In this document: positions 21,133-32,997 of the stretch, piece after piece
Layout: each line of letters starts with the position of its first letter
How positions within the stretch are numbered: position 1 is the stretch's first letter
Assembly: GCA_965153455.1 (NCBI GenBank)
Contig: OZ234503.1
Coordinates: 16,001,118-16,065,117, forward strand
Direction of reading: 5' to 3'
From: Sphagnum compactum
Lineage: Eukaryota; Bryophyta; Sphagnopsida; Sphagnales
DNA length: 64,000 nt
Made by a program: the position numbers and the translations under genes
Notes under the pieces: model-generated
Database searches by the model: none
The model's input: the letters and a program-made list of their open reading frames with translations, nothing else
What the model was told of the DNA's origin: nothing

Positions 21133-21740
21133 TATACATATGATCTGCGCACTACGCTCGCAGTGCGCGGGGCTGGGGGCTGTTTGACCACCAAAAAGAG
21201 ACTGTAGTGCGGGGCTGTTTGAGCATAGTGCGGGGCTGTATTTGTTGACCTTTTTCACTTTTTGTTACTTTTATTACTGCGCATAACTTTTATAAGTTAC
21301 TTTTTACTGCTGAAACAGGGGTAAGGTTTGTTACTTTTTGTTACTTTTTTACTGCTTGTAACTTTCAACAATTACTTTTTACTGGGCCAGGAGGGCCAGG
21401 GTTTATATTCTATTCATTGTGGGAGGGGGGGGGGGGGGGCAGAAAGGGTGCACCTTGATTTTTTTCCTTCATTTTTTTGACTGTTGAGGGGGAGGGAGGG
21501 GGGTGGAGGTTGATGTTTTTTTTTTTCCCTTCATTGGAAATGTGGAAGGAGGAGGGGGGAAAGGGGTTAATTTAGGGGCTCTGGAAATGTTTTTTTCATT
21601 GTGGAGAGGCTAGGGAAGGGAAGGGGGTAAGTTTTTTTACAAATTCATTATGGGACGGGGGAGAGGGTGCACCGGGGGGAAAGGGTGCAGGTTGATTTTT
21701 TGTCTTCTTTTTTTGATTGTTGAGGGGGAGGGGGGTGGAG
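21133..21740 (+). repeat. B element 2 (GCGCACT-type hairpin)
   Basis: It starts TATACATATGATCT after CACCTCC, where the uninterrupted D segment has TAATGG. The head hairpin (21147-21168) has arms GCGCACT and AGTGCGC. Two later words, TAGTGCGGGGCTG, repeat the right-arm variant. GTTACTTTTTACTGC words and a G-rich tail follow. Confidence 0.85.
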
Positions 21741-22490
21741 GCTATCTATATAATCCTGGCATTATGGTCATAATGCCGTGGGCTGTGGGCTGTTTGACCA
21801 GGAAAAATACATTGCGGTGCCGGGCTTTTTTTGCATAGTGCCGAGCTGTATTTGTTGACCTTTTTCACTTTTTGTTACTTTTAGTACTTTTTTTATTGGT
21901 CGTAAGTTTTATAAGTTACTTTTTACTGGTGAAAGGGGTAAGGGTTTGTTACTTTTTGTACCTTTTTTTACTGGTTGTAACTTTGATAAATTACTTTTGA
22001 CTGTTGAGAAGGGCCAGGGTTTATATTGTGTATGTGATTGTGCGAGGGGGGAACTTGAAAGGGTGCAGGTTGATTTTTTTCCTTCTTTTTTTTTAACTGT
22101 TGAGGGGGAGGGGGGTGGAGGTTAATGTTTTTTTTTTGCCCTAGATATATGAAAAGGTGGAAGGAGGAGGGGGGAAAGGGGTACATTTAGGGTTTCTGGA
22201 AATGGTTTTATCATTGTGGGGAGGCTAGGGGTAATTTTTTTGACAAATTCATTATGGGAGGGGGGAAAGGGTGCACCGGGGGAAAGGGTGCAGGTTGATT
22301 TTTTTTCTTCTTTTTTTTACCGTTGAGGGGGAGGGGGGTGGAGGTTAATGTTTTTTTTTTCCCTAGATATATGAAAAGGTAGAAGGAGGAGGGGGGAAAG
22401 GGGTACATTTAGGGTTTCAAGAAATGTTTTTTTCATTGCGGAGTGGCTAGGGAGAGGTTCACCGGGGGTTTTTTTTTTTTTACAAATTCA
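21741..22490 (+). repeat. B element 3 (GGCATTAT-type hairpin) with doubled tail
   Basis: The head hairpin GGCATTATGGTCATAATGCC lies at 21758-21777. The CTGTTTGACCAGGAAAAATA block and GTTACTTTTTACTGG words follow. The tail unit (TTGAGGGGGAGGGGGGTGGA, then TTTCCCTAGATATATGAAAA) is present twice. No gene is seen. Confidence 0.8.
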
Positions 22491-23864
22491 TGGGAGGGGG
22501 CACTCATGGGGTCGGTTGAAAGTAGCCACTCATGGGGGCACTCATGGGTTCATAGGTGTTTTTTCCGGATGTCCGAGGTAAACCATCTACTTAATAGGCT
22601 ATTCCATTTTTAAAATTTTCCAAACTTTTTATTATTCAAGGGGGCAAGGTGAGGGTATTTTTCGATTATTCAGGGGGAAAGGGAAAGGGGTGCGCCCAGG
22701 GTTATTTATTTATTTGTTTATTTGAAAGTCGTCCAAAACGACCCTAAGCTTCTGGATTTTGGGCTCATTAACAGCCTGCCTAAACCCTCCAAAAAACCCA
22801 GCACTTGCAAAAATGCTGCTTGCATGCGCTGCGCCGGGCAAGGGGTTTAGGGTCTGGTCTTATTTTCTTGAATCATCAGTAATGTGAGTTGCAATTAAAA
22901 TAACTCAATATGCTGATCTGGGACCCACCTCAGGCTGTGGCAGATTCCGTTTAAATCTGTGGGTCTGTCATTGCATTGGAGTAGAAGGCCACCACTCAAC
23001 AGAGCCCTGGGTGAGCCTCCTCTCCGACCAGGACAAGCCTTGCCAGCAGTTGCCTGTCCGGTATAGTGGCTGGCTCTTCCATCGTCTCCCAGGGCCATCA
23101 CCAGGCCTTCATCGACACGGAACAGGATCACATAAGGATGAGCAAGAGACTAATCGGGGTGAGTATCCATAACTATTGGAATTCTAGGTATACGCGTAAT
23201 TTTTGAGTGAGAAAACTAAATCTTCTTGCTCGGATTACTGGTAAGCTATTGGATGGGAGGTCAGAACAAATTAGGGATAATTGGCAGCCCAAAAAACTTT
23301 TGGGACTTCTAGAAAGCCCTTATTTTATTCAAGATATAGACAACTATGAGGTCATCAGGGTTTAGGGTCATCGACATCATTCAGGGTCGGTGCCGGGTAG
23401 TGTGATCTTCCGACCACCTGTCTTTGCAAATGTACCCCCACCACCCCTTTTGTCGCACCTGCAACCATGCCCCTACCATGAACCAAAATAGTGTATCACC
23501 CATGGCTGCTGGGATGGAGAGTATTCCAAAGAAAATCCCAGGTTTAGCATTGTGCTATCTTTGCATCCATATATTGCAGTGGAAAGACAGTCCACCACCC
23601 AGCTCGTACACAGTAGTTTATATCACGGACCAGAGGATTGCTTCACCAGGTCCCACTTACCACGCAAAGTCACGGTGATCTGGATCCAGAGGAGGAAACA
23701 ATCTACCGGCATACTTTCAATTTCCTGCTCCCAAAAGCAAGTTCGTTAAACCACATTTGAAGGTTCGCATGACCATATATTTTTGAAGCACGAAAAAAAG
23801 TACTTGATGTCTCGGAAGAATGCTGAGAGAAAAAGGAATTTAGGGTTGAGCACTCCATCATTAC
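22491..23864. other. Unassigned DNA
   Basis: The first part has short CACTCATGGGG repeats (22500-22550) and a few TTTAGGGT words. The rest lacks clear structure. No gene could be supported on either strand. Confidence 0.4.
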
Positions 23865-23950
23865 CTGAGATGGGAACTTGTAAGCAAGCCGTGCTAGAAC
23901 CCTGTCCTCGATTACTTCCAGGAGTTGCTTTTGCCGCAGCAAACGAGCAC
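23865..23950 (-). CDS. Candidate 86-bp exon of an unrecognised gene
   Basis: Between an acceptor (GATGCGCAG) and a strong donor (CAG|GTAATG), the minus strand reads ARLLRQKQLLEVIEDRVL, then ARLAYKFPSQ, with no stop and a good helical character. I do not recognise the family. It could be a stray exon moved here with other fragments. Confidence 0.35.
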
Positions 23951-24169
23951 CTGCGCATCGTCAGATGTCATCGACCTTTACGCTGCATACAGGAGCTATG
24001 AAAACAGAAAGCGAAAGCAGGGGAAGGCACATCGATCACGAGCGCGACAGACGCTTTAATCGCCGGCAGGATCCAACATAATATTTTTGAACGACGTCGG
24101 ATTCTGCCGTAAGAACATATTCTCCATTTTTTGAGGCGCTCGCAGCTATTTTTTTGCGACACGGTCTCA

Positions 24170-25015
24170 AAGGTTCACCCATCGAGATCGGGACCAGAAG
24201 GAAAAGACGCTCAGGCAGCAACCAGACCTCCGAAGCGGAAGAATTTTTGGCAGCCCACAGAACTTTATCCACGCCCTTCTTCTACACGAGGCTCTTAAAC
24301 ACGATCTACGTCTCTCCATATTATCGATCCATGATCGCTCAGATATTGCATGCTGGTCATGGTTTGCAGGTTTCGGGAATCTGCCAGTCCGATGCATCGA
24401 AAGTATAATGCCAAGTCCGCTGACGCGCGACAAAATTATGTACGAGAATTGGCATCTGCGACCATCGACGGTTGCAATCTGGTCACGCATTCTATGGACC
24501 GAGAAGCTTGCGGGTCATGGTCCAAAACCCAGATCCTAAATCCTGTAGATTCGAGCAAATTGAGACTCGGTCCGCAACACCTGAGGAGCTCCAACAGAGA
24601 GTGCAGGAATGGAGGAGCAGTGTAGATATGTATCTCCCATCGGAAGCGATGAGATCATGTTAGGACAGAGGTTCATGCTAAAAGGAACAAAAAAGACGTT
24701 GTGTCCACTGACAGATTGTAAGTTCCGGTGTCTCTCGACTCCAAAGGAGCTGCAGTCCCTTTGAAAAGAGGTCTTTTTAAAGCCATCCACAAGGGCAATT
24801 TTGTTGCTTGCAGGGTAGCTACAAGCCCACCACTTGAATAAAGATCAGAAGCTCTAAAGACTTAATATTGGATCTGAACTTATTCTCTTCATGATGTACC
24901 AGCCTGTTAGCATCTCATGACATGTGCTAATGGTATTTGGAATATTGTTAATGTTGCTAAAGTGAGCATGGAACGAGGTCCTGAGAGGATGTAACAATAT
25001 CCAAAGGACACTCGG
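24170..25015. pseudogene. D segment 5: diverged partial copy
   Basis: Bases about 24255-24500 match D1 20795-21010, and 24835-25015 match the far end of D2 (about 47700-47835). The middle is unrelated. On the plus strand the first part reads FYTRLLNTIYVSPYYRSMIA and QILHAGHGLQ before a CAG|GTTTCG donor-like site. The same reading is kept in D1-D3 with substitutions, so it may be an exon of an unknown gene carried in the D segment. Confidence 0.5.
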
Positions 25016-26940
25016 CGAGTTTATTGCATTTCACTGGGTGGAGTTCACTGTAGGGAGCACCAGAAGGGGCTGTTGCCTCCCTCCCCCGAAAGGGGTTCAC
25101 CCTGTAGGGAGCACCAGTATTGGCTGCAGTTTTGAGAGCAGGCCAGGAGCTGCTCTAGTCCCTTGCGGGTATGGCAGCGGAGGGGACCGCACACCTGGAA
25201 GGAGAAAGTCATGTGGACCGGGGCTACGAGAAATTAGATCACGAGTTGCATCTTCTCGGTGCATCAATTCAGAGATTGCCTTGCCTACCATTTGACTCGA
25301 CGATGTAGTACTCTCACCTCGAACGAGAACTTTGAACCCAAGTTGCTGGCTCTTTCCCACCTCGGTGAAATGCGAATGTTTATGTGAGTCACTCCCTCGA
25401 ACGTCCCATTTCAATAGAAAATGAAATGTTGAGGTCAATCTCAATCTTTTTGAATCAATAGGCTCCTTAAAGGAATGCACCTCAGACAACATTGCTACAG
25501 GTCTTGAAGCCAGTTCATCTTTTTGCTGTACGGTCTACTAATTCTTCGGGAATTCTGTGAGGCTATCGTATCACAAGTCAAAATTGAAGTTGCATGAGCA
25601 TTCGTGATCACAACACGGTTGTGACATTCTGCGTCGTTAAGAATAACGTCATAACTTTACAGTGCCAGTTATTCTGGTAACACCGACCAGCTTTTCTGAA
25701 CAGTCAAGTTTGGAGTGCAGATAGAACCTTAAGGTATCGATCTGTAATAAACTGAGGGGTCGAAGTGGAAGTTTAGCAAACTAGGAGATTGCAAGATATG
25801 AGAAAACTCTCGGAATGGAGTCACTGAAGCATCTTCAATTTAGTAAGAAAGCTCCAGGTACGAAGTGGATGAAGAAGCTGATACAGTTGTGTAGTTTGCA
25901 TTTCCTGGTACATGAAAGCAAAGTAGAGGGTGCGTGCTCTGTGGTGAAAAAAATGTGTCTGCAATTCAAGCTAGAGATGGATGAAAGTGCAATCCACCAT
26001 TTTTCGATCTTGTTGCAGCATCGTCCGTGACCATCCCCAAAAGAATCTAGCATGAATAGGCGACAACTGTAGAAATTGTAGATTTTAGCTAGGGAGGCAA
26101 CCTTCTATATTTCTGGTGAATTTTTTCAAATTTCTTTTGAAAAATGGCCGAAAGAACCTCAGAAGAGAATCCCCACGATTTGTATAACATCGTTCATGTT
26201 AAGAAAAAAGGTGATCTTTGAATACACTACTTGAGCGGTGAGCTGATTCCTCTGTCAATCGGAAGGTCCTTAGGGTCATCAGCTTTTTACTCATCAAAGT
26301 CTGAGACACCAGGTAGGTACAACAATCGAATTACGTCAAACATTACGGGAGTACTGGGTGCTACTCTCGGTCTCCCAGCTGCAGCACCGAGTCCTTTTTG
26401 GAAATGCGAGCTGGCATATCAACAAGGATCTCGTCATCAGTGCAGAACCAACACATATCCGCACATGGCAATCCAATTCCCAGTAACAACCGACACATCT
26501 CATTCGATTGCAAAGGATTTCAAGCAACAAACGTGGATCTAATTTTTTTTCCTTCCGCATCTTTCATTTCACAAGTCGATTGGATTCCTGGCTTCGTGGG
26601 TTCCGTGCTTCATGGCAATGCAGAACGAGAAGTGGATTCCGGCACCGGCCGGATATCAACCTTTTTCTTCGGACCAGAGCTCACGAGCACATGTATGTGA
26701 CCGGAAAGCAACCGGAAGCAGAAAGGAGTTCATCGCTATGCAGGAGCGAGTCACAGGAAATCTAAGAACCCTGCTAAAAGATTACAACGAGATTGGAGAT
26801 GGACCTTCCTATGGATCATGAGCAAGATCGTGTCGTGAGCTCTTCCTCAAGGTATGACCATCCAGCTTTTCTTTGCACGATGGGTCATCTCTTTGCACGT
26901 GGGGCAGAATTATAGTTAAAGGGAGTGGAATTCGTGCAGC
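25016..26940. other. Unassigned low-repeat DNA
   Basis: A short direct repeat GTAGGGAGCACCAG occurs at 25052 and 25103. Plus-strand readings near 26231-26821 are up to about 100 codons long, but I see no domain or family motif and no consistent codon pattern. Nothing can be assigned. Confidence 0.35.
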
Positions 26941-28434
26941 ATAATTATAGGGGGAAAGGATAGTTTGAAATAAGCGAAAAATAAGTTGACAAGTTTGAGA
27001 AAAGATATAAAAAGAGGAGGAATCGGACATAAGTCGCGGAAGAGGGGAAAAGCGGGGGAGCGGGGAGAGGGCAAAGATAGAAGTTTTGGAAAAGCGGAAA
27101 AAGTGGGGAAGTTTGAGGAAATAAAAGCAAAAAAGGGTAATTTTGGTGAAAGGGGAGCGGGGCGGGCGAGAGGCGAAATATTTTGGGCAAAGATGAATAG
27201 AGAGGGAAAAAGCGGAATATTTTGGTTTGAATTAATTTTGGTTAAAGCGGAATAGGGCGGGCAAGGGGCGAAATATTTAGAGTAAAAGGGGGTAGAACGA
27301 GGTGAATTGGGATAATCGGGGTAAAAGGGGGCAAGCGCGGAATATTTGTAATTTTGTTAGAATAGAATTTTTGTGCACGGTTAGAGGGTTTGAGACAAGG
27401 GGGATGACGTAATCTTTTGAGTAAAGTTATAATAAGGGGGGGGGGGAAGGGGGAATGGAGAATAACAAGGAAAGACATAGAAGGAATAAACAAAAAGGGG
27501 GGAAAAGTAAAAAAGTATAACATAAAGGGAAGAGAAGTAAAAAGGTTTAGCAAAATTTGGAGAGAGCGGGAAATTATGGAAAGGATGGGCAAGAGCGAAA
27601 AGGTTTAAGAGAAGCGGGGCAAAGGGAAGCCTAAAGGTTAGGAAAGGTAGAAGCGATGCGGGAGAATATTCGAGCGATAAAAACGCGAAGCGATAAATAT
27701 AGAAAGAATATGGCGAGACAAAAGTTATAAGGTAGTTTTGCATAAGGAGGGGAGAAAGCAAAAGGATTTGCATAGAGGAGGATAAAGCAAATAAGCTTAG
27801 CATGGGAGTAAAGCACGGTAAAGCGAGAAAAAGCCCGGTAAAACGCGGTAAGCGGGAGAAAGCAAGGTAAAGCGGCGTAAACGGGAGAGAGCGGATAAAG
27901 CGCGATAAGCGAAAGAAAGCGTTGTAAAGAGCAGTAAGCAAGAGAAAGCGCGTTAAAGCGTGGTAAGCGAGAGAAAGCAGGGTAAAGCGCGGTAAGCAAC
28001 ATAAAGCCCAAGAAGCGGGGGAAAGTGGCGTAAAGCATAGTAAGCGGGAGAAAGCGAAGTAAAGCGTAATAAGCGGGAGAAAGCAGGGTCAAGCGCGATA
28101 AGCAGGAAAAAGCGGGGTAAAGCGCGGTAAGCAAAATAAAGCACGGTAAGCGGGGGAAAGCGGTGTAAAACGCGATAAGTGGGAAAGCAGGAGGTAAAGC
28201 GCAGTAAGCAAGAGAAAGCGCGATAAAGCGGAATGAACGGGAGAAAGCGGGGTTTAGCGGGGTAAAGCGGGGTAAAGCGGCGTAAAGCGCGGTAAGGAAG
28301 ATAAAGCACGTTAAGCGGGGGCAAGCGGCGTAAAGCGTGATAAGTGGGAAAGCAGGAGATAAAGTGCAGTAAGCGAGAGAAAGCGCGATAAAGCGGAATA
28401 AACGGGAGAAAGCGGGGTTTAGCGAGGTAAAGCC
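26941..28434. repeat. Array A2: prefix plus AAAGCG-type tandem array
   Basis: A degenerate purine-rich prefix (about 26941-27780) has words such as GGGGTAAAGCG and a G run near 27438. It passes into the regular array (27780-28434) of AAAGCGCGGT, AAGCGGGAG and AAAGCGGAAT words. The prefix block with GGTTTAGCAAAATTTGGAGA recurs in A3 and A4. The right end is cut by B element 4. Minus-strand readings are open for about 300 codons as a by-product of the word composition. Confidence 0.9.
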
Positions 28435-29340
28435 TATACATATGATCTGCGCACTACGTTCGCAGTGCGCGGGGCTGGGGGCTGTTTGACCACCAAAAAG
28501 AGATTGTAATGCGGGGCTGTTTGAGCGTAGTGCGGGGCTGTATTTGTTGACCTTTTTCACTTTTTGTTACTTTTTTTACTGCGCATAACTTTTATAAGTT
28601 ACTTTTTACTGCTGAAACAGGGGTAAGGTTTGTTACTTTTTGTTATTTTTTTACTACTTGTAACTTTCAACAATTACTTTTTACTGGGCAAGGAGGGCCA
28701 GGGTTTATATTCTATTCATTGTGGGACGGGGGGGGGGGGGGGGAGAAAGGGTGCACCTTGATTTTTTTCCTTCATTTTTTTGACTGTTGAGGGGGAGGGA
28801 GGGGGGGTGGAGGTTGATGTTTTTTTTTTCCCTTCATTGGAAATGTGGAAGGAGGAGGGGGGAAAGGGGTTAATTTAGGGGCTCTGGAAATGTTTTTTTC
28901 ATTGTGGAAAAGCTAGGGAGGGGAAGGGGGTAATTTTTTTGACAAATTCATTATGGGACGGGGGAAAGGGTGCACCGAGGGAAAGGGTGCAGGTTGATTT
29001 TTTGTCTTCTTTTTTTTTTACTGTTGAGGGGGAGGGGGGTGGAGGGTAATGTTTTTATTTGACATGTGGACGGAGGAAGGGAAAGGGATGATTTTTTTTT
29101 TAAATTTTGTTTTTTCATTGTGGAGTGGCTAGGGACAGGGGGTCAAGGGTTTTTTTTTTTAATATGTTGAAGGGGGATGGGAGGGAGTTTTTTTTCTATG
29201 TTGAAAAGGGATGAGAGGGGTTTTTTTTTTTTTTCTATGTTGAAAAGGGATGGGAGGGAGTTTTTTTTTTTTTTTTATGTTGAAAAGGGATGAGAGGGGT
29301 TTTTTTTTTTTACAAGTTCATAGGGGGGGGGGGGGGGTTA
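28435..29340 (+). repeat. B element 4 (GCGCACT-type hairpin)
   Basis: It starts TATACATATGATCT directly after AAAGCC of the array. The hairpin at 28449-28470 has arms GCGCACT/AGTGCGC and loop ACGTTCGC. The tail carries several GAAAAGGGATGAGAGGGG plus T-run units (29160-29320). Confidence 0.85.
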
Positions 29341-29509
29341 GGGTTGGTTTCTTTAGGCAGAAAAAATAATAAATTTCAGCTTTGGGTTGGTAAAAGTTTG
29401 GAAAGGTGGGGGCAGATTATCAAAATAAGTGGACACCATCCAAAATAGTCGGATGTTGGCCCCCAAAAAAACTCATTTGGGCAGTGAATAAAATACTTTT
29501 GAGCAATCC
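29341..29509. repeat. GGGCAG-type repeat fragment
   Basis: Contains TTAGGCAGAAAAAATAATAA and GGGCAGTGAATAAAATACTT. It is a copy of 45495-45650. B element 5 interrupts it after GAGCAATCC. Confidence 0.75.
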
Positions 29510-30270
29510 TTAAGGTATGATCCGGGCATTACGAGTGTAATGCCGCTGGCTGGTGGCTGTTTGACCAGGAAAAATACACAGCGGTGCCTGGCTGTTTTCG
29601 CGCAATGCCTGGCTGTTTTTGTTGACCTTTTTCACTTTTTGTTACTTTTAGTTACTTTTTTTACTGGTCGTAAGTTTTGTAAGTTACTTTTTACTGGGCC
29701 AGGAGGGCCAGGGTGAAGGGTTGTATTCGTTGTGCGAGGGGGGAACTTGGGTGGGTGCAGGTTGATTTTTTTTTTCTTTTTTTGACTGTTGAGGGGGAGG
29801 GGGGTTTAGGGAATGTTTTTTTTTTCCAGATATATGAAAAGGTGGAAGGAGGAGGGGAGAAAGGGGTACATTTAGAAATGTTTTTTTCATTGTGGAGAGG
29901 GCAGGGAGGGGTTCAACGGGGGTAATTTTTTTTACAAATTCATTATGGGACGAGGGAAAGGGTGCACCGGGGGTTTAGTGTGCAGGTTGATTTTTTTTCT
30001 TCTTTTTTTTATTGTTGAGGGGGAGGGGGGTGGAGGGTTATGTTTTATTTGACATGTGGAAGGAGGAAGGGAAAGGGATGATTTTTTTTTTTTTATAATT
30101 TTGTTTTTTCATTGTGGAGTGGCTAGGGACAGGGGGAACTTGAAAGGGTTTTTTTTTTAATATGTTGAAGGGGGATGGGAGGGAGTTTTTTTTCCTATGT
30201 TGAAAAAGGATGAGAGGGGGTTTTTTGTTTTTACAAGTTCATAGGGGGGGTTAGGGTTGGTTTAATTAAT
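29510..30270 (+). repeat. B element 5 (GGCATTAC-type hairpin)
   Basis: It starts TTAAGGTATGATCCG. The hairpin GGCATTACGAGTGTAATGCC lies at 29525-29544. The words GGTGCCTGGCTG and AATGCCTGGCTG follow, then GTTACTTTTTACTGG and a G/T-rich tail with TCCAGATATATGAAAAGG. Confidence 0.87.
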
Positions 30271-30809
30271 TAAATCCGAGCTAAAATAAAATAAACTAAC
30301 CTAAATTTTGATATCCAGGGCGTGGCAATGTATAATGCTTCAAAGCTTCTGCCCCAATATCTGATCCTTAAGAGAAATATGTAGTTGCATCTGAGAAGCC
30401 CAGGTAGCTTTTTGCTGGTGAAACAGATGAGCTCTATGTTGCCTCCTTATGGTTTTTGGGTTTAGGGTCTCATTGCACTTTGGTTGCACCTCACTGCCAA
30501 CTAACTCAGATTTACTCTTCTCATGGCGTTGTGGCAAATAGGTTTAGGGTGCCATGTGCAAATTAGATGGCAGATTGGGTGAACCCCTAATCCGAAAAGC
30601 GCATACATAATACAACCCCAGAACAATTCAACAACAGTTTTGGGCTATCACGAAATTCCTAGTTAGTGCCCAGCAGCTACTAATCAGGAATTTATACAGG
30701 TAATGTCTATATCAATTTGGGTTTGGGGTTTTTGTTCAAGTGTTTCCAAGTCCTTAAATTGATGAGGCAAGAAGCATTGCATTCAACTGGTGTAGAGCCT
30801 ACCTTCAGG
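30271..30809. other. Unassigned DNA
   Basis: No gene seen. A stretch near 30740-30785 (GTTTCCAAGTCC, GATGAGGCAAGAAGCATTGC) resembles 61390-61440 beside the PHO1-like locus, so this is in part a degraded copy of that locus. Confidence 0.45.
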
Positions 30810-31417
30810 TTTGGAAGGTGAAGGTTATTTTAGGAAAATGCAGGGGCTGAGGTGTTGAAACGGTAAACTTTTTTTCCATAGATTGCGAGAGGTCAACAGT
30901 AAATATATATTTTGGCGAGGGGGTTTTGTGTTGAAAGAACAATTTTTTTTTTTTTTTTTTTTGGGGTTTTGTTTTGTACATCTTCCAAAGGATTTGTTTT
31001 TGTGGCTTTTTTTTTTTTGTTATCATGAGACCACAGGCTATTCCACTTTGGATTTTTTCCTATCTTCTTATCTTTTTTTTTTTCTTCTATTTTTTTCCTC
31101 GACTTCTAAAAGGCATTTTTCCCCCTTTTTTTCATCCTCCCCTCTTTTACCGGAATCCTCAGTTTTCCCCCTTTTCCATATTCTTCTCCTTACCGAATGT
31201 TTCTCATCGTTTTTTTTGTCGTATTTCTTGGTTTTACTTATTCATTTATTTTGATTTATTTGTTTAATTTTTATCATTTATTTTTCTTTTCCTATTTTTT
31301 TCAATCTGTGGTAGTACATTTTCTTTATCCTTCGATCCTTTTCTTGGGTTTGCAAGATGCAGGGAAGGAATAGCAAGGAACAAGTACAAAACGAATAGCA
31401 AGGAACAAATCCGGAAG
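30810..31417 (+). repeat. E repeat copy 3
   Basis: A diverged copy of the units at 5131 and 6123, with the same order of words (TTGCGAGAGGTCAACAG, ATATATTTTGGCGAGGGGG, pyrimidine tracts, CAAATCCGGAAG end). The LINE-like segment follows directly, as after copy 2. Confidence 0.83.
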
Positions 31418-32216
31418 TAATGTGCCAGTCACTCGACTCATCGGTACGCCCAATACTGAGCCATGCATGGGAGGCGAGGACAAGCTGTACAAGGGCGAAA
31501 GGGTTGCAACAAGTAGAACAAGTACACAGAAGAAACCCCGAGAGGGGAAGGAGGCAGCAGCCCCATCAAACATGAAAGAAATCCAAGAAATATAAGGGGG
31601 GCAAGAAGCACCACACGATGGTGACGCATTCAACCCCAAAGATGCCTAAGTGGCACCATTCCACCTTAAAGGCTTGATCAATCCTATCTTGAATACTAGG
31701 GTCCCGGGAGGATCGAAGGGAATTAATGGCCTTCCAAGTGGCCATTCCAACCTCAATAGGTTTGATTCGGGTGCAGCCAGAATTGGCAATGGCTCGTCCT
31801 TCATTGCGACCACTCACTCCCAGAGGGTGACCACTCACAGAATGTTCCTGAGAGGAATATTGGGGGTCAATAAAACAACAAGCACTTTTGCTGTGTGGGG
31901 TGAGTTTGGAAGGTTTCCATCGGAGCATTTCTCGTGGCAACAAACTCTCAAGTATTACGATAGAGTAGGGGAGTCCACTCCAGATCGTCTGTGGTACTGT
32001 GCCTGCCAGACCCAACTCCAAATGCTTAGTGTGCCCAACGATAACCAACAATGTCGGCTCCGGAACGTGCAGTTGTGGCTCGACGACGAAGGGGTTGGGG
32101 CCCCTTATACTAATGTCAAACGTGCTGTAGCAAGGGCACGTGCTTCTTATCTAGAATCCATTTATGGTGAACAGGCCAGGGCCAGAAATAGCAGATTACG
32201 TACATACCTCCATCAC
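31418..32216 (+). pseudogene. Non-LTR retrotransposon, C-terminal fragment 2
   Basis: The plus strand is open for about 200 codons and reads FLRGILGVNKTTSTFAVWGE, FGRFPSEHFSWQQTLKYYDR, then NVQLWLDDEGVGAPYTNVKR and later LESIYGEQARARNSRLRTYL. This is the LINE-type C-terminal region also seen at 6752-7059, but longer. Relative to that copy, about 310 bp of extra DNA lies between 31530 and 31839. The 3' end of the open reading runs into the MITE at 32217. No reverse transcriptase core is attached. Confidence 0.55.
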
Positions 32217-32470
32217 AAACTTTCCCCCACCATGTATTTATGCCTTTACAACAGTTTAACAATGTGTTCAAGGTTAAGTGTTAGTTAAGTGTTAATAAAT
32301 TATTGAAATAATGTTATTATGGCATCGTAACACAATGTTTGATCATCACAACGTGTTACAATGCAGTCATGACATCATATCAATGACTATATCAACACTC
32401 AGTCAGCACTTAACCTTGAACACATTGTCAAAGTGTTGTAAAAGCACTAAACCTTGTAGGGGGCAAGTTT
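32217..32470. mobile_element. MITE-like foldback element, about 254 bp, long TIRs
   Basis: The first about 80 bases and the reverse complement of the last about 80 match at roughly 78%. They include the perfect block ACAATGTGTTCAAGGTTAAG on the left (32259-32278). Ends are AAACTTTCCCCC and GGGGGCAAGTTT. No target-site duplication is clear. The superfamily is unknown. Confidence 0.78.
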
Positions 32471-32997
32471 ATGATGTCGGTCAAATGCTCCAAACTGAGA
32501 GATCGTGAATTCATGTCGTACTATCCACAACCTGGCTAGAATCATGTCCGGTCCTCGCAAAAACAATAAAGTGACATACAAAACTCCTGGTCGGGGCATT
32601 TCACTCATAAGCGCGGTAAGGAAGATAAAGTCGCAGGCCGTTTGACCACAATAAAAACGCAGTGCAATAATGCCAGGCTGTTTCAGCGTAATGTTTTAGG
32701 CTCCAAACTCGAAGATCGTGAATTCATGTCGTATTATCCATTTTTTGTTACTTTTAGTTATTTTTTTTACGGCTCATAAGTTTTGTAAGTTACTTTTTAC
32801 TACTGAAAGGGGTAAGGTTTGTTACTCTTTGTTACTTTTTTTACTGCTTGTAACTTTGATAAATTACTTTTTACTGTTGAAAAGGGCTAGGGTCTATATT
32901 ATATTCATTGTGCGACGAGGGAAAGGGTGCACCTCAATTTTTTTCCTTTTTTTTAAAAACTGTTGAGGGGGAGGGGGGTGGAGGTTAATGTTTTTTT
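32471..32997 (+). repeat. B element 6, degenerate, plus array-like scrap
   Basis: GATCGTGAATTCATGTCGTA occurs at about 32502 and again (with T for A after GTCGTATT) near 32714. Between them lie an array-like scrap (GCGCGGTAAGGAAGATAAAG) and B-type words (GCCGTTTGACCAC, AATGCCAGGCTGTTTCAGCG). The GTTACTTTTTACT words and G-rich tail of family B follow to 32990. Confidence 0.6.

Noticed and set aside
21133-21740. Family B as a classical Helitron
   Set aside because: The hairpin near one end is suggestive, but neither the TC start nor a CTRR end next to the hairpin is consistent between copies, and insertions are not between A and T.
27631-28560. Long minus-strand open readings in arrays A1-A4 as proteins
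   Set aside because: They are Leu/Ser/Phe/Tyr-rich translations of the array words in several frames at once. Absence of stops follows from word composition.
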